Shown in pieces: positions 13,005 to 21,404 of a stretch of 31,408 nt of DNA. Source of the stretch: a virus. A model generated the notes under the pieces. It saw nothing but the letters and a program-made list of their open reading frames with translations. It searched no databases and had not been told where the DNA came from. The position numbers and the translations under genes were made by a program. The number at the start of each line of letters is the position of its first letter. Within the stretch, counting starts at the first letter, position 1. The stretch covers positions 1 through 31,408 of IMG/VR virus record IMGVR_UViG_3300025420_000016, one strand, 5' to 3'.

Positions 13005-13018
13005 GGGCAGAGATGCCC
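13005..13018 (+). promoter_or_regulatory. GNRA-tetraloop hairpin in the coat gene leader
   Basis: GGGCA-GAGA-TGCCC forms a 5-bp stem closed by a GAGA tetraloop, a stable RNA fold. It ends 17 bases before the ATG and just before an AAGGAG box, leaving the ribosome site open. It could protect or enhance translation of the most abundant virion protein. Confidence 0.5.
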
Positions 13019-13035
13019 ATCTTTAAGGAGCTAAT

Positions 13036-14058
13036 ATGGCTATAGGTGGTGGAATTCTGCCCCAGACAGGTAGTTCACAATTTACGGAACTTACGTATGT
13101 AACCCGTAGAGCGTTTATTCCCAAACTGGTTGTGCAGTTATACAACAGTACGCCTTTGATGGCAGCGTTGATTGCAAACAGTCAACAAGCATCAGGTGGT
13201 GTATCTTCAGTAACCGTGCCCGTCCAAGGCGCACAGTTTGTTAACGCACAGTGGTCTGACTACTCTGGCTCTTTTGCCCAGCCGTCAGTACAACAAGGTG
13301 CTTACAACGCTGAGTTTGACCTCAAGTTGATGATTTCTCCCGTGCCGTTCCTCGGTATGGAAGGCGTTGCTCAACAAGACGCTGCAATTATTCCATTGAT
13401 TGAAGCACGTATGAATGACGCAACCAACGTGATGATGGATGCAATGGCAACAGCCTTGTATAACAACACCACAAACAACCAACAATTTATCGGACTCCCC
13501 GCAGCGGTGGATGACGGTACAGGTGGTGCAACATACCAGACTACTTACGGTAACATCAACCGTAGCACCTACACATGGTGGCAGTCTAAGGTTTACAACG
13601 CAGGTAACGTAAACCCAACAAGACAAAACATTCTTCAGTACATTTCTGGAACAGTTAAAAGGGGTGCAGAAATGCCTTCTTTTGGTGTTTGCGGATTTGG
13701 TACATGGACACTCTTAGCTCAAGACTTTGTTGGTCAAGAGCAATACGTTATCACTCCTGGCTCAGGCTTTGATAGTGACAACAACGGTCCTCAAGCAGCG
13801 TTCAGAGCGTTGATGGTTGCGGGCGTTCCAATTTATCCAGACCCATATTGTCCAGAAGGCACTGTGTACTTCCTGAACACCAACTACTTGAGCTTGTACA
13901 TTCACGAGCAAGGTTCATTTGTGTTCACAGGATTTGAGTCCACATTACCTAACTGGCAAATTGGTTACGTAGGTGCGGTTCTTATGATTGCTGAGTTGGT
14001 GTCTGTAAAGCCCAAGGCAATGTCAAAAGTTACCAACTACAACTACCTCTCACTGTAA
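13036..14058 (+). CDS. Major capsid protein
   Basis: This 340-residue protein is the likely HK97-fold coat protein. It follows the scaffold-like gene, has a strong AAGGAG box, and shows the usual features. The N-terminal arm (GGGILPQTGSSQFTELTYVT) is followed by a long segment ending in the helix ARMNDATNVMMDAMATALYN. A FIGLPAAVDDGTGGATYQTT loop leads to the P-domain region (QFIGL...WWQSKVYN), and a C-terminal strand region ends KPKAMSKVTNYNYLSL. It would form the icosahedral shell together with the small proteins encoded next. Confident by context and remembered similarity to phage coat proteins. Confidence 0.85.
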   Translation: MAIGGGILPQTGSSQFTELTYVTRRAFIPKLVVQLYNSTPLMAALIANSQQASGGVSSVTVPVQGAQFVNAQWSDYSGSFAQPSVQQGAYNAEFDLKLMISPVPFLGMEGVAQQDAAIIPLIEARMNDATNVMMDAMATALYNNTTNNQQFIGLPAAVDDGTGGATYQTTYGNINRSTYTWWQSKVYNAGNVNPTRQNILQYISGTVKRGAEMPSFGVCGFGTWTLLAQDFVGQEQYVITPGSGFDSDNNGPQAAFRALMVAGVPIYPDPYCPEGTVYFLNTNYLSLYIHEQGSFVFTGFESTLPNWQIGYVGAVLMIAELVSVKPKAMSKVTNYNYLSL

Positions 14059-14071
14059 GGAGTAATGACAA

Positions 14072-14419
14072 ATGGCATTAGCACTCAATAAAATTATCCT
14101 TGCAAATGCAACGGCAAACACGCCTGGTGCGTATTTTACGTTTGCAAACATTTCTGCAACCACTACAGGTAACGTTATACCAGCAGGTGTGTACTTAGTA
14201 CCTCCTACTGCTAACGTGACCATCAACATGACCTCTGCAACCAACTTAACAACAGGAAACATTTCTGCTGTTGGACCTTTTATTGGAAACAATACAGGTG
14301 GTGTGGTTGTCTCTGACGGTGTTAACGTATTTATTAACTCTTCTGGTTACAACACTACTGTTCAAGTTTTGACAGTTGAAGGTGGTCAGAACGTTAGTGG
14401 TACATATAACAACGTTTAA
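14072..14419 (+). CDS. Small beta-rich capsid decoration-like protein
   Basis: This 115-residue protein is made of Thr/Asn/Val-rich strands (NVIPAGVYLVPPTANVTINM; GGVVVSDGVNVFINSSGY) with few charged residues, like head decoration or spike proteins. It follows the coat gene by 13 bases with its own AAGGAG-type site. Its role on the capsid surface is inferred from position and composition. Confidence 0.6.
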   Translation: MALALNKIILANATANTPGAYFTFANISATTTGNVIPAGVYLVPPTANVTINMTSATNLTTGNISAVGPFIGNNTGGVVVSDGVNVFINSSGYNTTVQVLTVEGGQNVSGTYNNV

Positions 14420-14428
14420 GGAGGACAC

Positions 14429-14890
14429 ATGGCTAATCCCGATTCAGTCAGTCAGTATTACCTGGATTCATTTGGGAATGGTCGTATTGGCTATGCTCCT
14501 CAAGCAAACTTAGCTACAACAGGGTCTGGTGTTATCACCATTCCTTTGTTGTCAGGTGGTTTGACTGTAGGTGCATCTGCTAACTCTTCTGGCTCTGTTA
14601 TTCTTCGCAGAATTACTGTGAACAATCCACAGGGCAGTGTATCTTCTGCTAACGTATCTATTACAACATCCAGTGATGGCAACATCTCTAATGCAGTAGT
14701 AGCCAACGTAGTTTTGTCTAACTTGACCACTTCTGGTAAGTATCAAGATTTAACAATTGCAGGTGCATACGGAGCAAATACGGCAGTTTCAGGGGCAACA
14801 ACACAAGCACTATACGTAAACATTAACACAGCTAGTGGTAACTCTAACTTGGTTAACATCGTAATTTATGGTGATGTTGTTAGTTTCTAA
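14429..14890 (+). CDS. Beta-rich structural protein
   Basis: This 153-residue protein starts MANPDSVSQYYLDSFGNGR and consists mainly of Ser/Thr/Asn/Val strands, suggesting a beta-sandwich. A perfect AAGGAGGACAC leader indicates strong translation, as expected for an abundant virion protein. It lies in the decoration-protein position after coat. It ends in a TAATG overlap with the next gene. It is not a recognised family. Confidence 0.6.
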   Translation: MANPDSVSQYYLDSFGNGRIGYAPQANLATTGSGVITIPLLSGGLTVGASANSSGSVILRRITVNNPQGSVSSANVSITTSSDGNISNAVVANVVLSNLTTSGKYQDLTIAGAYGANTAVSGATTQALYVNINTASGNSNLVNIVIYGDVVSF

Positions 14891-15231
14891 TGGATAAGGT
14901 ATTTGTAACCAATCGTGGCAACATCGAATTAACCATAGGTTATGACGGTGTTGTCTATGAGTTTGTAAAAAACGTATCTGTAGAGATTCCTCTTGCTGGA
15001 GCTGTGCAGTTATTTGGTTACACGCTTAAAGACAGAGAACACATTTTGGTTCGACATGGTTGGATTCAAACCCACGCAGAACTAGAAGAAAGTTTAAAAA
15101 AGCTAGACCAGTTTGAGATAACAACTGAGAAGCCTATAAAAGACAGCTCGTTACCCTCGGCTGTAGGCGTAGTACCCTTGCGTCTTGAGAAAGGCGTGGG
15201 GGGAAAATCCTTTCAAAAGCGGGTAGCTTAA
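14890..15231 (+). CDS. Probable head-completion or connector-associated protein
   Basis: This 113-residue protein has a beta-rich N-terminal part (MDKVFVTNRGNIELTIGYDG) with a LFGYTLKDREHILVRHGWIQ segment, then a charged helix and a basic flexible tail. It is translationally coupled to the upstream gene (TAATG) and precedes the connector-like gene. The position between coat/decoration and tail genes suggests a head-completion role; no family is recognised with confidence. Confidence 0.55.
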   Translation: MDKVFVTNRGNIELTIGYDGVVYEFVKNVSVEIPLAGAVQLFGYTLKDREHILVRHGWIQTHAELEESLKKLDQFEITTEKPIKDSSLPSAVGVVPLRLEKGVGGKSFQKRVA

Positions 15232-15244
15232 CTATGGATGTTTC

Positions 15245-16117
15245 ATGCCGACGCTCAACAACTATCTCACACAAGTTGAATATCTGCTGCATGATGCCAA
15301 CAATAATTTTTGGACTCAAGCTCAGTTAACAGGATACATTAACGAGTCTCGTTCACAATTAGTCAGGGATACGGGGTGTTTGCGTACAGTTCAAAACACA
15401 TCTACTCCCATAGCGTCTTCTAATCCCTACCTAAGCACAAACACAAATACAACACCTGCTACGCCTTGGGTGGCAAGTACATCCGTTACCGCAGGTCAGT
15501 ATGTGTTCAGCAACATTTACATTTATCAGTATCAAACAAGCGGTATATCTGGCACTGCTGCACCAGCGTATCCAACAGGTACAAACATTTTTCCCCCTAC
15601 CACCACATTTGCGGATGGTACGGCAACTTTGTTATATGTTCAAAATGCAGAGATTATTCCTTTTCAAGCGTTACCTAACGGAATTAATACGGTTGACATT
15701 CTCAACATTAATCTTTACTGGGGTAATAGTCGCATCCCTATGCGTTACTTGCCGTGGTCTGATTTCACTTCCCAGCTCCGTTATTGGCAGAATTACATTG
15801 GCAGACCAATTTGTTTTTCCGTCTACGGTCAACAACAAATATACATTGCCCCAGTCCCAGACCAGTCTTACTACATTGAATTAGACACGGTTATATTGCC
15901 ACAACCTTTGTCTATAGGTACGCCTGATGTGCAAGATACTATTCTTGACCCCTGGAGTACCGCAGTGCAGTATTACGCAGCCTACAAAGCTAAGTTTTAC
16001 GAGCAATCTTACGGTGAAGCCGAGATATACCAGCAACAATACAATAAAAAAGTATTGAACATTCTTAATTCTACTTACACAAGAAGAATCCCCAACCCCT
16101 ACAGTAGTGGAGGTTAA
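15245..16117 (+). CDS. Head-to-tail connector (adaptor)-like protein
   Basis: This 290-residue protein starts MPTLNNYLTQVEYLLHDANN and continues with a helical region ending GYINESRSQLVRDTGCLRTV. That pattern is typical of podovirus head-tail adaptor proteins of the P22 gp4 type. A Tyr/Thr-rich strand region follows (residues 55-130), and the C-terminal part (YYAAYKAKFYEQSYGEAEIY) is a long helix. It would sit under the portal and carry the tail hub. The ribosome site is weak (GGATG). Confidence 0.65.
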   Translation: MPTLNNYLTQVEYLLHDANNNFWTQAQLTGYINESRSQLVRDTGCLRTVQNTSTPIASSNPYLSTNTNTTPATPWVASTSVTAGQYVFSNIYIYQYQTSGISGTAAPAYPTGTNIFPPTTTFADGTATLLYVQNAEIIPFQALPNGINTVDILNINLYWGNSRIPMRYLPWSDFTSQLRYWQNYIGRPICFSVYGQQQIYIAPVPDQSYYIELDTVILPQPLSIGTPDVQDTILDPWSTAVQYYAAYKAKFYEQSYGEAEIYQQQYNKKVLNILNSTYTRRIPNPYSSGG

Positions 16118-16119
16118 GA

Positions 16120-18357
16120 ATGGCATCAGCAGAGCAAAAGAAAAGCTATGCGGTAATTAAAAACTTTAAAGGTGTAGATACCAAGGCTAACCGCACAGCT
16201 ATTGATAAGGATGAATTTTATTGGCTAGAAAATGCAATGCCAATAGGACCAGGCAACCTTAAAATTGTCTCTGGACCTGATAATGTTAAAAATATTGGAG
16301 GAAATAACGTTGTTTTTTCCAACACTGTTGTCTCTCTAACCAACGCAAACATCAATGGTCAGTACGTTGTAGCGTCCGAGTTTAACGGAGGCATGGAAGC
16401 GTACAACCTAAGCACCAGTAGTTTAGTCACTGTTGCTACTGCGGGTACGTTATCTAGCTCTAACGTCACCACAGCTCAGTATCAAAATACAGACTTGTTT
16501 ATAGGTGACCCCAACAAAGGTTTGTTTGACTGGAACGGTACAAGTCTAATTTCTGTGGGTTCTGTGAGCTTAATTGGCATTACAAACCCAGGTCAAAACT
16601 ACACGGCAGCACCAACCGTAACTATATCTGCACCTAACAACGCCAATGGTGTGCAAGCAACGGCTGTAGCAACGATTACAACAGGTGCAGGAGGCGTACA
16701 AAGCATAGTTGTAGGTAATGTAGGCTCTGGCTACACGGCAGTTCCTACGGTCACTATAGGTGCGCCTCAAGTCACGGGTGGAAACACGGCTGTTGCCTAT
16801 GCCACCATACAAAGCGGTAATGTGGTTGCAGTCACTGTTACCGAGCCTGGTTCTGGTTACTTAACTGCTCCTGCGGTCACAATCACAGGTGGTAATGGAG
16901 CTGGCGCAAACGCCACTGCAACGTTATCTAGCGGTATTGTTAATAGCATTACGCTTACAAATGCAGGTAGTGGGTATGCCAATGCCACTGTTACTTTCTC
17001 TGGTGGTGGTGGGTCTAACGCTGCTGCAATTGCGGAAGTAACTACATTTGCAACAGGTACAGTGTCTATTTACGTAGTAAACGGGGGTACTGGGTACGGT
17101 GCTTACGGTAATTTGGCGGTAACCATTTCTGGTGGAGGCGGTACAGGGGCAAATGCGGTGGCTGTAATTAGCGGAAATACAGTGGCAGAAGTAATTATGA
17201 CCAACAGAGGAACTGGGTACACCTCTGCTCCGTCTGTTGCGGTTGTTGGTGGAACAGGTAGCGGTGCAGTCATACAAGCAGTAGTAAGTACAAACCCTAT
17301 AGTAGATGTAGCAACGTTTTCAGGTCGTGTTTGGGTAGCGCAGGGTCGTACAGTTTATGCTTCTAGCTCTGTTTCTCCTACAGACTTTACTTCTGTGTCT
17401 GCTGTAGCACTGACACTTACAGATTCAACACTAGATAGCAACATTACTGCCTTGTTGTCTGCCAATAATTTCTTGTACATCTTTGGTGAAGACAGTATCA
17501 ACGTATTTAGTAATTTACAGGTAACAAATACGGGTGCAACTGTATTTACTAATACTAACGTATCTGCTTCTATAGGTTCTAAACGGTTGTACGCTATATT
17601 CCCGTACTTCCGTAGCGTGCTCTTTATGAACGACTACGGTATTTATGCGCTTGTAGGTTCTACAACCACCAAAATATCAGACCCTTTAGACGGTATTTTT
17701 CCGTATATTGACTTTACAAGACCTGTAACGGGTGGACAGGTGTTGATTAATAACATTTTGTGTGCCGTATTCAATTTCTACGTCAATAGCACTTTTCCAA
17801 TAGGTCCAAGCGGTTCTAGGTACATCCAGTGCATATTTTTTGAGAAAAAATGGTTTGTTACAAGCCAAGGGAATGCGCTTTCCTATATAACATCTGCGCC
17901 TCTGGCAGGTAAAATTAACCTTTATGGTATAGATAATTCCAACAATTTATATCAGTTGTATTCAAATACAACCAATAGTGTTAGCAGTTACATACAGACT
18001 GCTTTACAGGATATGGGTGACCCTATACGTACTAAACAGGCGTTGAAGTTTGCGGTTGAAGCTACTTTGACGCAAGCAGGTACGTTTAATGTGAGTGTGG
18101 ATTCTGAGACAGGAAGTAGTCCTGTGGTTACTCTGGCAGACGCTGGGGTATCTTGGATAAATAACAATAATCAGGTAATATCGTGGGTAAATAATAGCAG
18201 TGCAGTTGTGCAGTGGTTGCTATCTATCGGATATTACTTGTACAAATCGGATGCCAAGCAGTACGGAAAGTATTTGGGACTCACCATGACTTCCAACAAT
18301 GCTGGTTTTGTGGTAAATACGTTTGAATTTGAACATGAACTAAGAGTGAGGTTCTAA
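16120..18357 (+). CDS. P22 gp10-like tail hub / DNA stabilisation protein with inserted repeats
   Basis: At 745 residues this is longer than P22 gp10 (about 470), and the extra length is explained by an insert. Residues 1-145 and about 390-745 have the character of packaged-DNA stabilisation proteins: NFKGVDTKANRTAIDKDEFY near the start, the TFSGRVWVAQGRTVYASSSV region and ALQDMGDPIRTKQALKFAVE near the end. Residues about 150-390 are six tandem units of roughly 40 residues, each with a GSGYTAAPTVTI-like core and a following GGNGAGANATA-like turn. These probably form a beta-solenoid or an outer decoration on the tail. GGAGGTTAAGA precedes the ATG. The base family is well supported by position; the repeats are clear. 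Confidence 0.7.
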   Translation: MASAEQKKSYAVIKNFKGVDTKANRTAIDKDEFYWLENAMPIGPGNLKIVSGPDNVKNIGGNNVVFSNTVVSLTNANINGQYVVASEFNGGMEAYNLSTSSLVTVATAGTLSSSNVTTAQYQNTDLFIGDPNKGLFDWNGTSLISVGSVSLIGITNPGQNYTAAPTVTISAPNNANGVQATAVATITTGAGGVQSIVVGNVGSGYTAVPTVTIGAPQVTGGNTAVAYATIQSGNVVAVTVTEPGSGYLTAPAVTITGGNGAGANATATLSSGIVNSITLTNAGSGYANATVTFSGGGGSNAAAIAEVTTFATGTVSIYVVNGGTGYGAYGNLAVTISGGGGTGANAVAVISGNTVAEVIMTNRGTGYTSAPSVAVVGGTGSGAVIQAVVSTNPIVDVATFSGRVWVAQGRTVYASSSVSPTDFTSVSAVALTLTDSTLDSNITALLSANNFLYIFGEDSINVFSNLQVTNTGATVFTNTNVSASIGSKRLYAIFPYFRSVLFMNDYGIYALVGSTTTKISDPLDGIFPYIDFTRPVTGGQVLINNILCAVFNFYVNSTFPIGPSGSRYIQCIFFEKKWFVTSQGNALSYITSAPLAGKINLYGIDNSNNLYQLYSNTTNSVSSYIQTALQDMGDPIRTKQALKFAVEATLTQAGTFNVSVDSETGSSPVVTLADAGVSWINNNNQVISWVNNSSAVVQWLLSIGYYLYKSDAKQYGKYLGLTMTSNNAGFVVNTFEFEHELRVRF
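16569..17290 (+). repeat. Six GY-rich tandem protein repeats inside the hub gene
   Basis: The DNA of this stretch encodes six similar units of about 40 codons. The conserved pattern is [IV]-T-x-x-G-x-[GN]-Y-T-[AS]-x-P-[TS]-V-T-[IV], followed by a Gly/Ala/Asn-rich turn and a short strand ending in VAVT or VNSI. The units are diverged in sequence, so they are old or under diversifying selection and not recent copies. Confidence 0.65.
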
Positions 18358-18358
18358 A

Positions 18359-19297
18359 ATGGCTGGTGTACCCTATGTCTTTGCTTCGGCAACAACGTCT
18401 ATTCCTTTGTCGCAATTGGATGCGGACTTTAATACGCCCGTAACTATTGGAAACACATCTGTTGGTCTGGGTAATACGGTTACTTCTTTTGGTAACGTAA
18501 CACTTGTTAATCCAACCCTTACATCAGCAAACTTAAGTATTTCTGGTGGTACTGCTAACGGTGTGGTTTACATTAATAGCAGTAACGTAGCGGTGGCAAG
18601 TCCAACTGTACTGTCTTTTACTGGTACAAATTTAGGCGTTGGAACTTCTACTCCAACATCTCCTAGTGGATTTGCACAAAATGTAACTTTATATAACGCC
18701 ACAAATGCGGCTTATGTTGTAAATGCAAATAACGCTTATCGTTGTGAATTTGCTGTTTCATCTGGTGGCGGTTGGCTTTCTACTTATGATTCAATACCTT
18801 TAAGATTTGCAACAAGCAATACAGAAGTTGCTCGTTTTACAACTACAGGCAACCTTTCGTTCACAACATCCAACGCAGGAATAGTATTTAACAACAGTAG
18901 TGCTCTTGCAAATAGTACGCTTAATGACTATGAGACAGGGACTTGGACACCAACTTTAACCCCCGGAGGCGGAACATTAACTGCATATACTTCTGCCGGT
19001 ACTTACACAAAAGTTGGAAGAAATGTATTTATAAATGGTTATGTTTCAATTACAACGGCTGGTACTGCTTCAGGAGCAATGATTGTCGGAGCATTACCTT
19101 TTACTACAGCTTCTGTGGTAAATGGTAGATCATATGAAGGAGTTGTAAGAGAAGATAATGTAACGGGAACTTCTTATGCTAGTTTTGTCTCCGGAAGCTC
19201 AACTGTTTTACAAATAATATCTTTTACGGGAACTACCCCGCCGTGGACAAATAACTATGTATATACATTTTCTGCAACATATCCTGCATCATTCTAA
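18359..19297 (+). CDS. Tail fibre protein 1
   Basis: This 312-residue protein begins MAGVPYVFASATTSIPLSQL, a pattern I associate with virion-attachment ends of podovirus fibres. It continues with Thr/Gly/Asn-rich repeats (residues 25-110; IGNTSVGLGNTVTSFGNVTL) and a C-terminal domain (about 190-312) starting DYETGTWTPTLTPGGG and containing GTYTKVGRNVFINGYVSIT. That C-terminal layout is common in receptor-binding fibre tips. It would bind the host surface. GAGGTTCTAAA precedes the ATG. Confidence 0.7.
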   Translation: MAGVPYVFASATTSIPLSQLDADFNTPVTIGNTSVGLGNTVTSFGNVTLVNPTLTSANLSISGGTANGVVYINSSNVAVASPTVLSFTGTNLGVGTSTPTSPSGFAQNVTLYNATNAAYVVNANNAYRCEFAVSSGGGWLSTYDSIPLRFATSNTEVARFTTTGNLSFTTSNAGIVFNNSSALANSTLNDYETGTWTPTLTPGGGTLTAYTSAGTYTKVGRNVFINGYVSITTAGTASGAMIVGALPFTTASVVNGRSYEGVVREDNVTGTSYASFVSGSSTVLQIISFTGTTPPWTNNYVYTFSATYPASF

Positions 19298-19306
19298 GGA
19301 GTCACA

Positions 19307-19567
19307 ATGACACTCGCATCATCCACAATCATCGACCGCACAGAAGTGCTAGAAAACGGCACTATTCAAGTACGTCAAGCAGAAGTAATAACCAAAGACG
19401 GTGTAGAGATTACACGCACTTATCACAGATGGGTACGTCACCCAGGGGACACAGACTCACAAACAGACCCTGCGCCTATTCCTGCTATTGCATCTGCTGT
19501 GTGGACACCAGAAGTAATATCTGCATATCAAGCACAATTGGTATTACAAACCAAAATAGGTGAGTAA
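19307..19567 (+). CDS. Small protein following the fibre gene
   Basis: This 86-residue protein has a beta-rich N-terminal half (ENGTIQVRQAEVITKDGVEI; RTYHRWVRHPGDTD) and a C-terminal half AIASAVWTPEVISAYQAQLV. I recognise this combination from small proteins encoded beside phage fibre genes, where it may act as a fibre-assembly or attachment factor, but I know no proven role. AAGGAGTCACA precedes the ATG, and it ends in a TAATG overlap with the next gene. Confidence 0.6.
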   Translation: MTLASSTIIDRTEVLENGTIQVRQAEVITKDGVEITRTYHRWVRHPGDTDSQTDPAPIPAIASAVWTPEVISAYQAQLVLQTKIGE

Positions 19568-19902
19568 TGTCAGTATCAGCACCATTCTCTCCTTGCGGTA
19601 ACACAGTAGTTATATCTGCAACTACTACTGCTACTACGCCTGTTCAAGTAGCGTCTAGTACGCTTGGTGGTAATCAGTACAGGGTTATCAATAGCGGTGC
19701 TGTTGTAGTTATTCTTGGCTATGGTCAGACCTCTGCACAGGCTACCTCTGGTGCTGTAGTTCCTACGTCTACACAAAACAATTGTTTGCCATTACTACCA
19801 GGGACAGACGAAATAATTACGTTTGTACCTAATGCTTACTTTTCTGCAAATGCAACCAGTAGTACAGCAACTATTTATATAACGCCAGGTGACGGGGATT
19901 GA
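19567..19902 (+). CDS. Beta-rich virion-associated protein, paralogue of 29593-29943
   Basis: This 111-residue protein is Ser/Thr/Val-rich and ends YFSANATSSTATIYITPGDG. The gene at 29593-29943 has the same length class and layout: a TITAT core, a central YxxxNS...VxVxI strand and a final TxYxxPGxG. The two look like diverged copies. Here it follows the fibre cassette, while the second copy is in the lysis region. Small beta-sandwich virion or fibre-tip proteins are the likely class. Confidence 0.55.
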   Translation: MSVSAPFSPCGNTVVISATTTATTPVQVASSTLGGNQYRVINSGAVVVILGYGQTSAQATSGAVVPTSTQNNCLPLLPGTDEIITFVPNAYFSANATSSTATIYITPGDGD

Positions 19903-19912
19903 TACTAAAGTA

Positions 19913-20368
19913 TTACAACCATGATTTATAATTCTTATGTTCATTGTGAAGTTGATTGTGGTGATGCACACAAAGCCAAGTCACGACCAATCTCATATCA
20001 TCTGCATAAGATGAATGATGGGCTAAAGATTTCTCATCTCCGCAAACAAAACAATGTTGGCGAACAAGTTTACCTGTTCTCATTGCGTATGCAACTGCAC
20101 TTCTTGCCCGTTGTTTGTCTTTTGGCGCAATATATCGTTGAGCAGCTAGTTTGCCTTTTTCAGATTTTTTGTAACGTTTTTTTGATTCTGGGTACTGTTT
20201 TTCTTTTTGCCTTGTTGCCATACCCGCAGGGGTTTTTCTATGTTTTTTTATATAAGCCGTTCGACAAACTCGGCAAGTATGTAATCGACCGTCAGCCATT
20301 TGTTTATGCGGTGGGAATTCGGATAATAACTTTATTTCATTGCATTTTCGACAAGGTTTCAAGTCCAT
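19913..20368 (-). CDS. HNH endonuclease, likely free-standing homing type
   Basis: This 151-residue protein is encoded against the direction of all its neighbours, between two fibre genes. It has an N-terminal zinc ribbon (C6, C9, C32, C35), a Lys/Arg-rich linker and a C-terminal HNH fold: C106-x2-C109, H117-H118, D124, W131-x-C133, H135-H137, N138 and H141. Such genes move as selfish elements by cutting DNA lacking them. AAAGGTG lies 4 bases before the ATG. It may cut the fibre or neighbouring region of a competing phage that lacks it. All the expected metal and catalytic residues appear present, so it is probably active. Confidence 0.85.
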   Translation of the reverse strand: MDLKPCRKCNEIKLLSEFPPHKQMADGRLHTCRVCRTAYIKKHRKTPAGMATRQKEKQYPESKKRYKKSEKGKLAAQRYIAPKDKQRARSAVAYAMRTGKLVRQHCFVCGDEKSLAHHSSYADDMRLVVTWLCVHHHNQLHNEHKNYKSWL

Positions 20369-20405
20369 ACAACACCTTTAATGAGAAGATGGAGACTAGT
20401 ATACC

Positions 20406-21401
20406 ATGTTAAAAACTGTAGCTGTAATCACTGGAACTGTAACCAACGGAACTGTAACGCAAGTACAGGGTAATGGTACTGTCAACGGTATTACGCTCAC
20501 AGGTAACGTCACAACGTCTGGTAACCTCACACTAGGCGGTACTCTCTCTGGTGTTACTAACGCACAATTACAAAATAGTGCTGTTACTATTGGTAATACA
20601 ACAATATCTCTAGGTAGCACTGCAACAACTATAGGTAACTTGACACTTGGTAATGTCACTATTACAGGCGGAACAATTAGTGATAACACGGTCACAGCCA
20701 ATTCTTTTGTTGGCACAGGAAATATATTATCAAGTTCAAATATTGGCGTATTTTCTTATGGCAATTTATCTTATTCAGACACAGGTGTTGTTGCGTCTTA
20801 TGCTTCAAGTGTTAACAGTTACGTACAGATAGTTGCACAAAATCTCAGCAACGCTAATCAAGCGTCTACTGATTTTACGATTGTTAACGATACTGGAACT
20901 GCTTACGGTGATTTTGGAATTACATCTAGCACTTATTCTGGAACAGGAAGGTTTTACAACTCGAATGTTGTTTACGCTTATTCTGGTAACGTAGATTTAG
21001 TTATTGGTACTATTACTAATAATGCTGTTCACTTTGTAGGAAATAACGCAACAACAGATGCGATGACGTTAAATGGTAACAACACCATTACTATTAACGC
21101 ATTAGGTGCAACATTCCCAAATAGCTATTTGTCTAATTCAACAGCTACTTTAGGAAACGCAACAATAACATTAGGCTCAACAACGTCTAGTGTTGGCAAC
21201 TTAACTCTTTCTAACGTAACAATTACAAGCGGTAACGTAACAATTAACGCTGGTACACAAAACGTTCAGACCATCAATCACACTGCCACAACTAACGCCA
21301 ATGCCACAATGTCAACGGCTAGTATCCCGCTTGTACCGCAAGGATATATGCTGTTTGACTTGAATGGCACTGTCGTGAAAGTGCCTTATTACGCTCAATA
21401 A
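20406..21401 (+). CDS. Tail fibre protein 2
   Basis: This 331-residue protein is nearly all Thr/Asn/Gly/Val strand repeats, with two clear copies of a NTTISLGSTATTIGNLTLGN-like unit (residues about 60-80 and 255-280) and related partial units. The C-terminal end (IPLVPQGYMLFDLNGTVVKV) is different and may be a trimerisation or tip segment. A similar unit occurs in fibre 1 (18359-19297). It probably forms a trimeric beta-structured shaft. The ribosome-binding site is only fair (GGAG 13 bases upstream), probably because the antisense HNH gene lies just before it. Confidence 0.65.
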   Translation: MLKTVAVITGTVTNGTVTQVQGNGTVNGITLTGNVTTSGNLTLGGTLSGVTNAQLQNSAVTIGNTTISLGSTATTIGNLTLGNVTITGGTISDNTVTANSFVGTGNILSSSNIGVFSYGNLSYSDTGVVASYASSVNSYVQIVAQNLSNANQASTDFTIVNDTGTAYGDFGITSSTYSGTGRFYNSNVVYAYSGNVDLVIGTITNNAVHFVGNNATTDAMTLNGNNTITINALGATFPNSYLSNSTATLGNATITLGSTTSSVGNLTLSNVTITSGNVTINAGTQNVQTINHTATTNANATMSTASIPLVPQGYMLFDLNGTVVKVPYYAQ

Positions 21402-21404
21402 AAC

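Noticed and set aside
14050-14292. Minus-strand frame opposite the decoration-like gene
   Set aside because: It is a composition shadow of the Thr/Val-rich gene with no start site.
19921-20412. Plus-strand frame opposite the HNH gene
   Set aside because: It has no domain and no ribosome-binding site, while the minus-strand frame carries a complete HNH motif.
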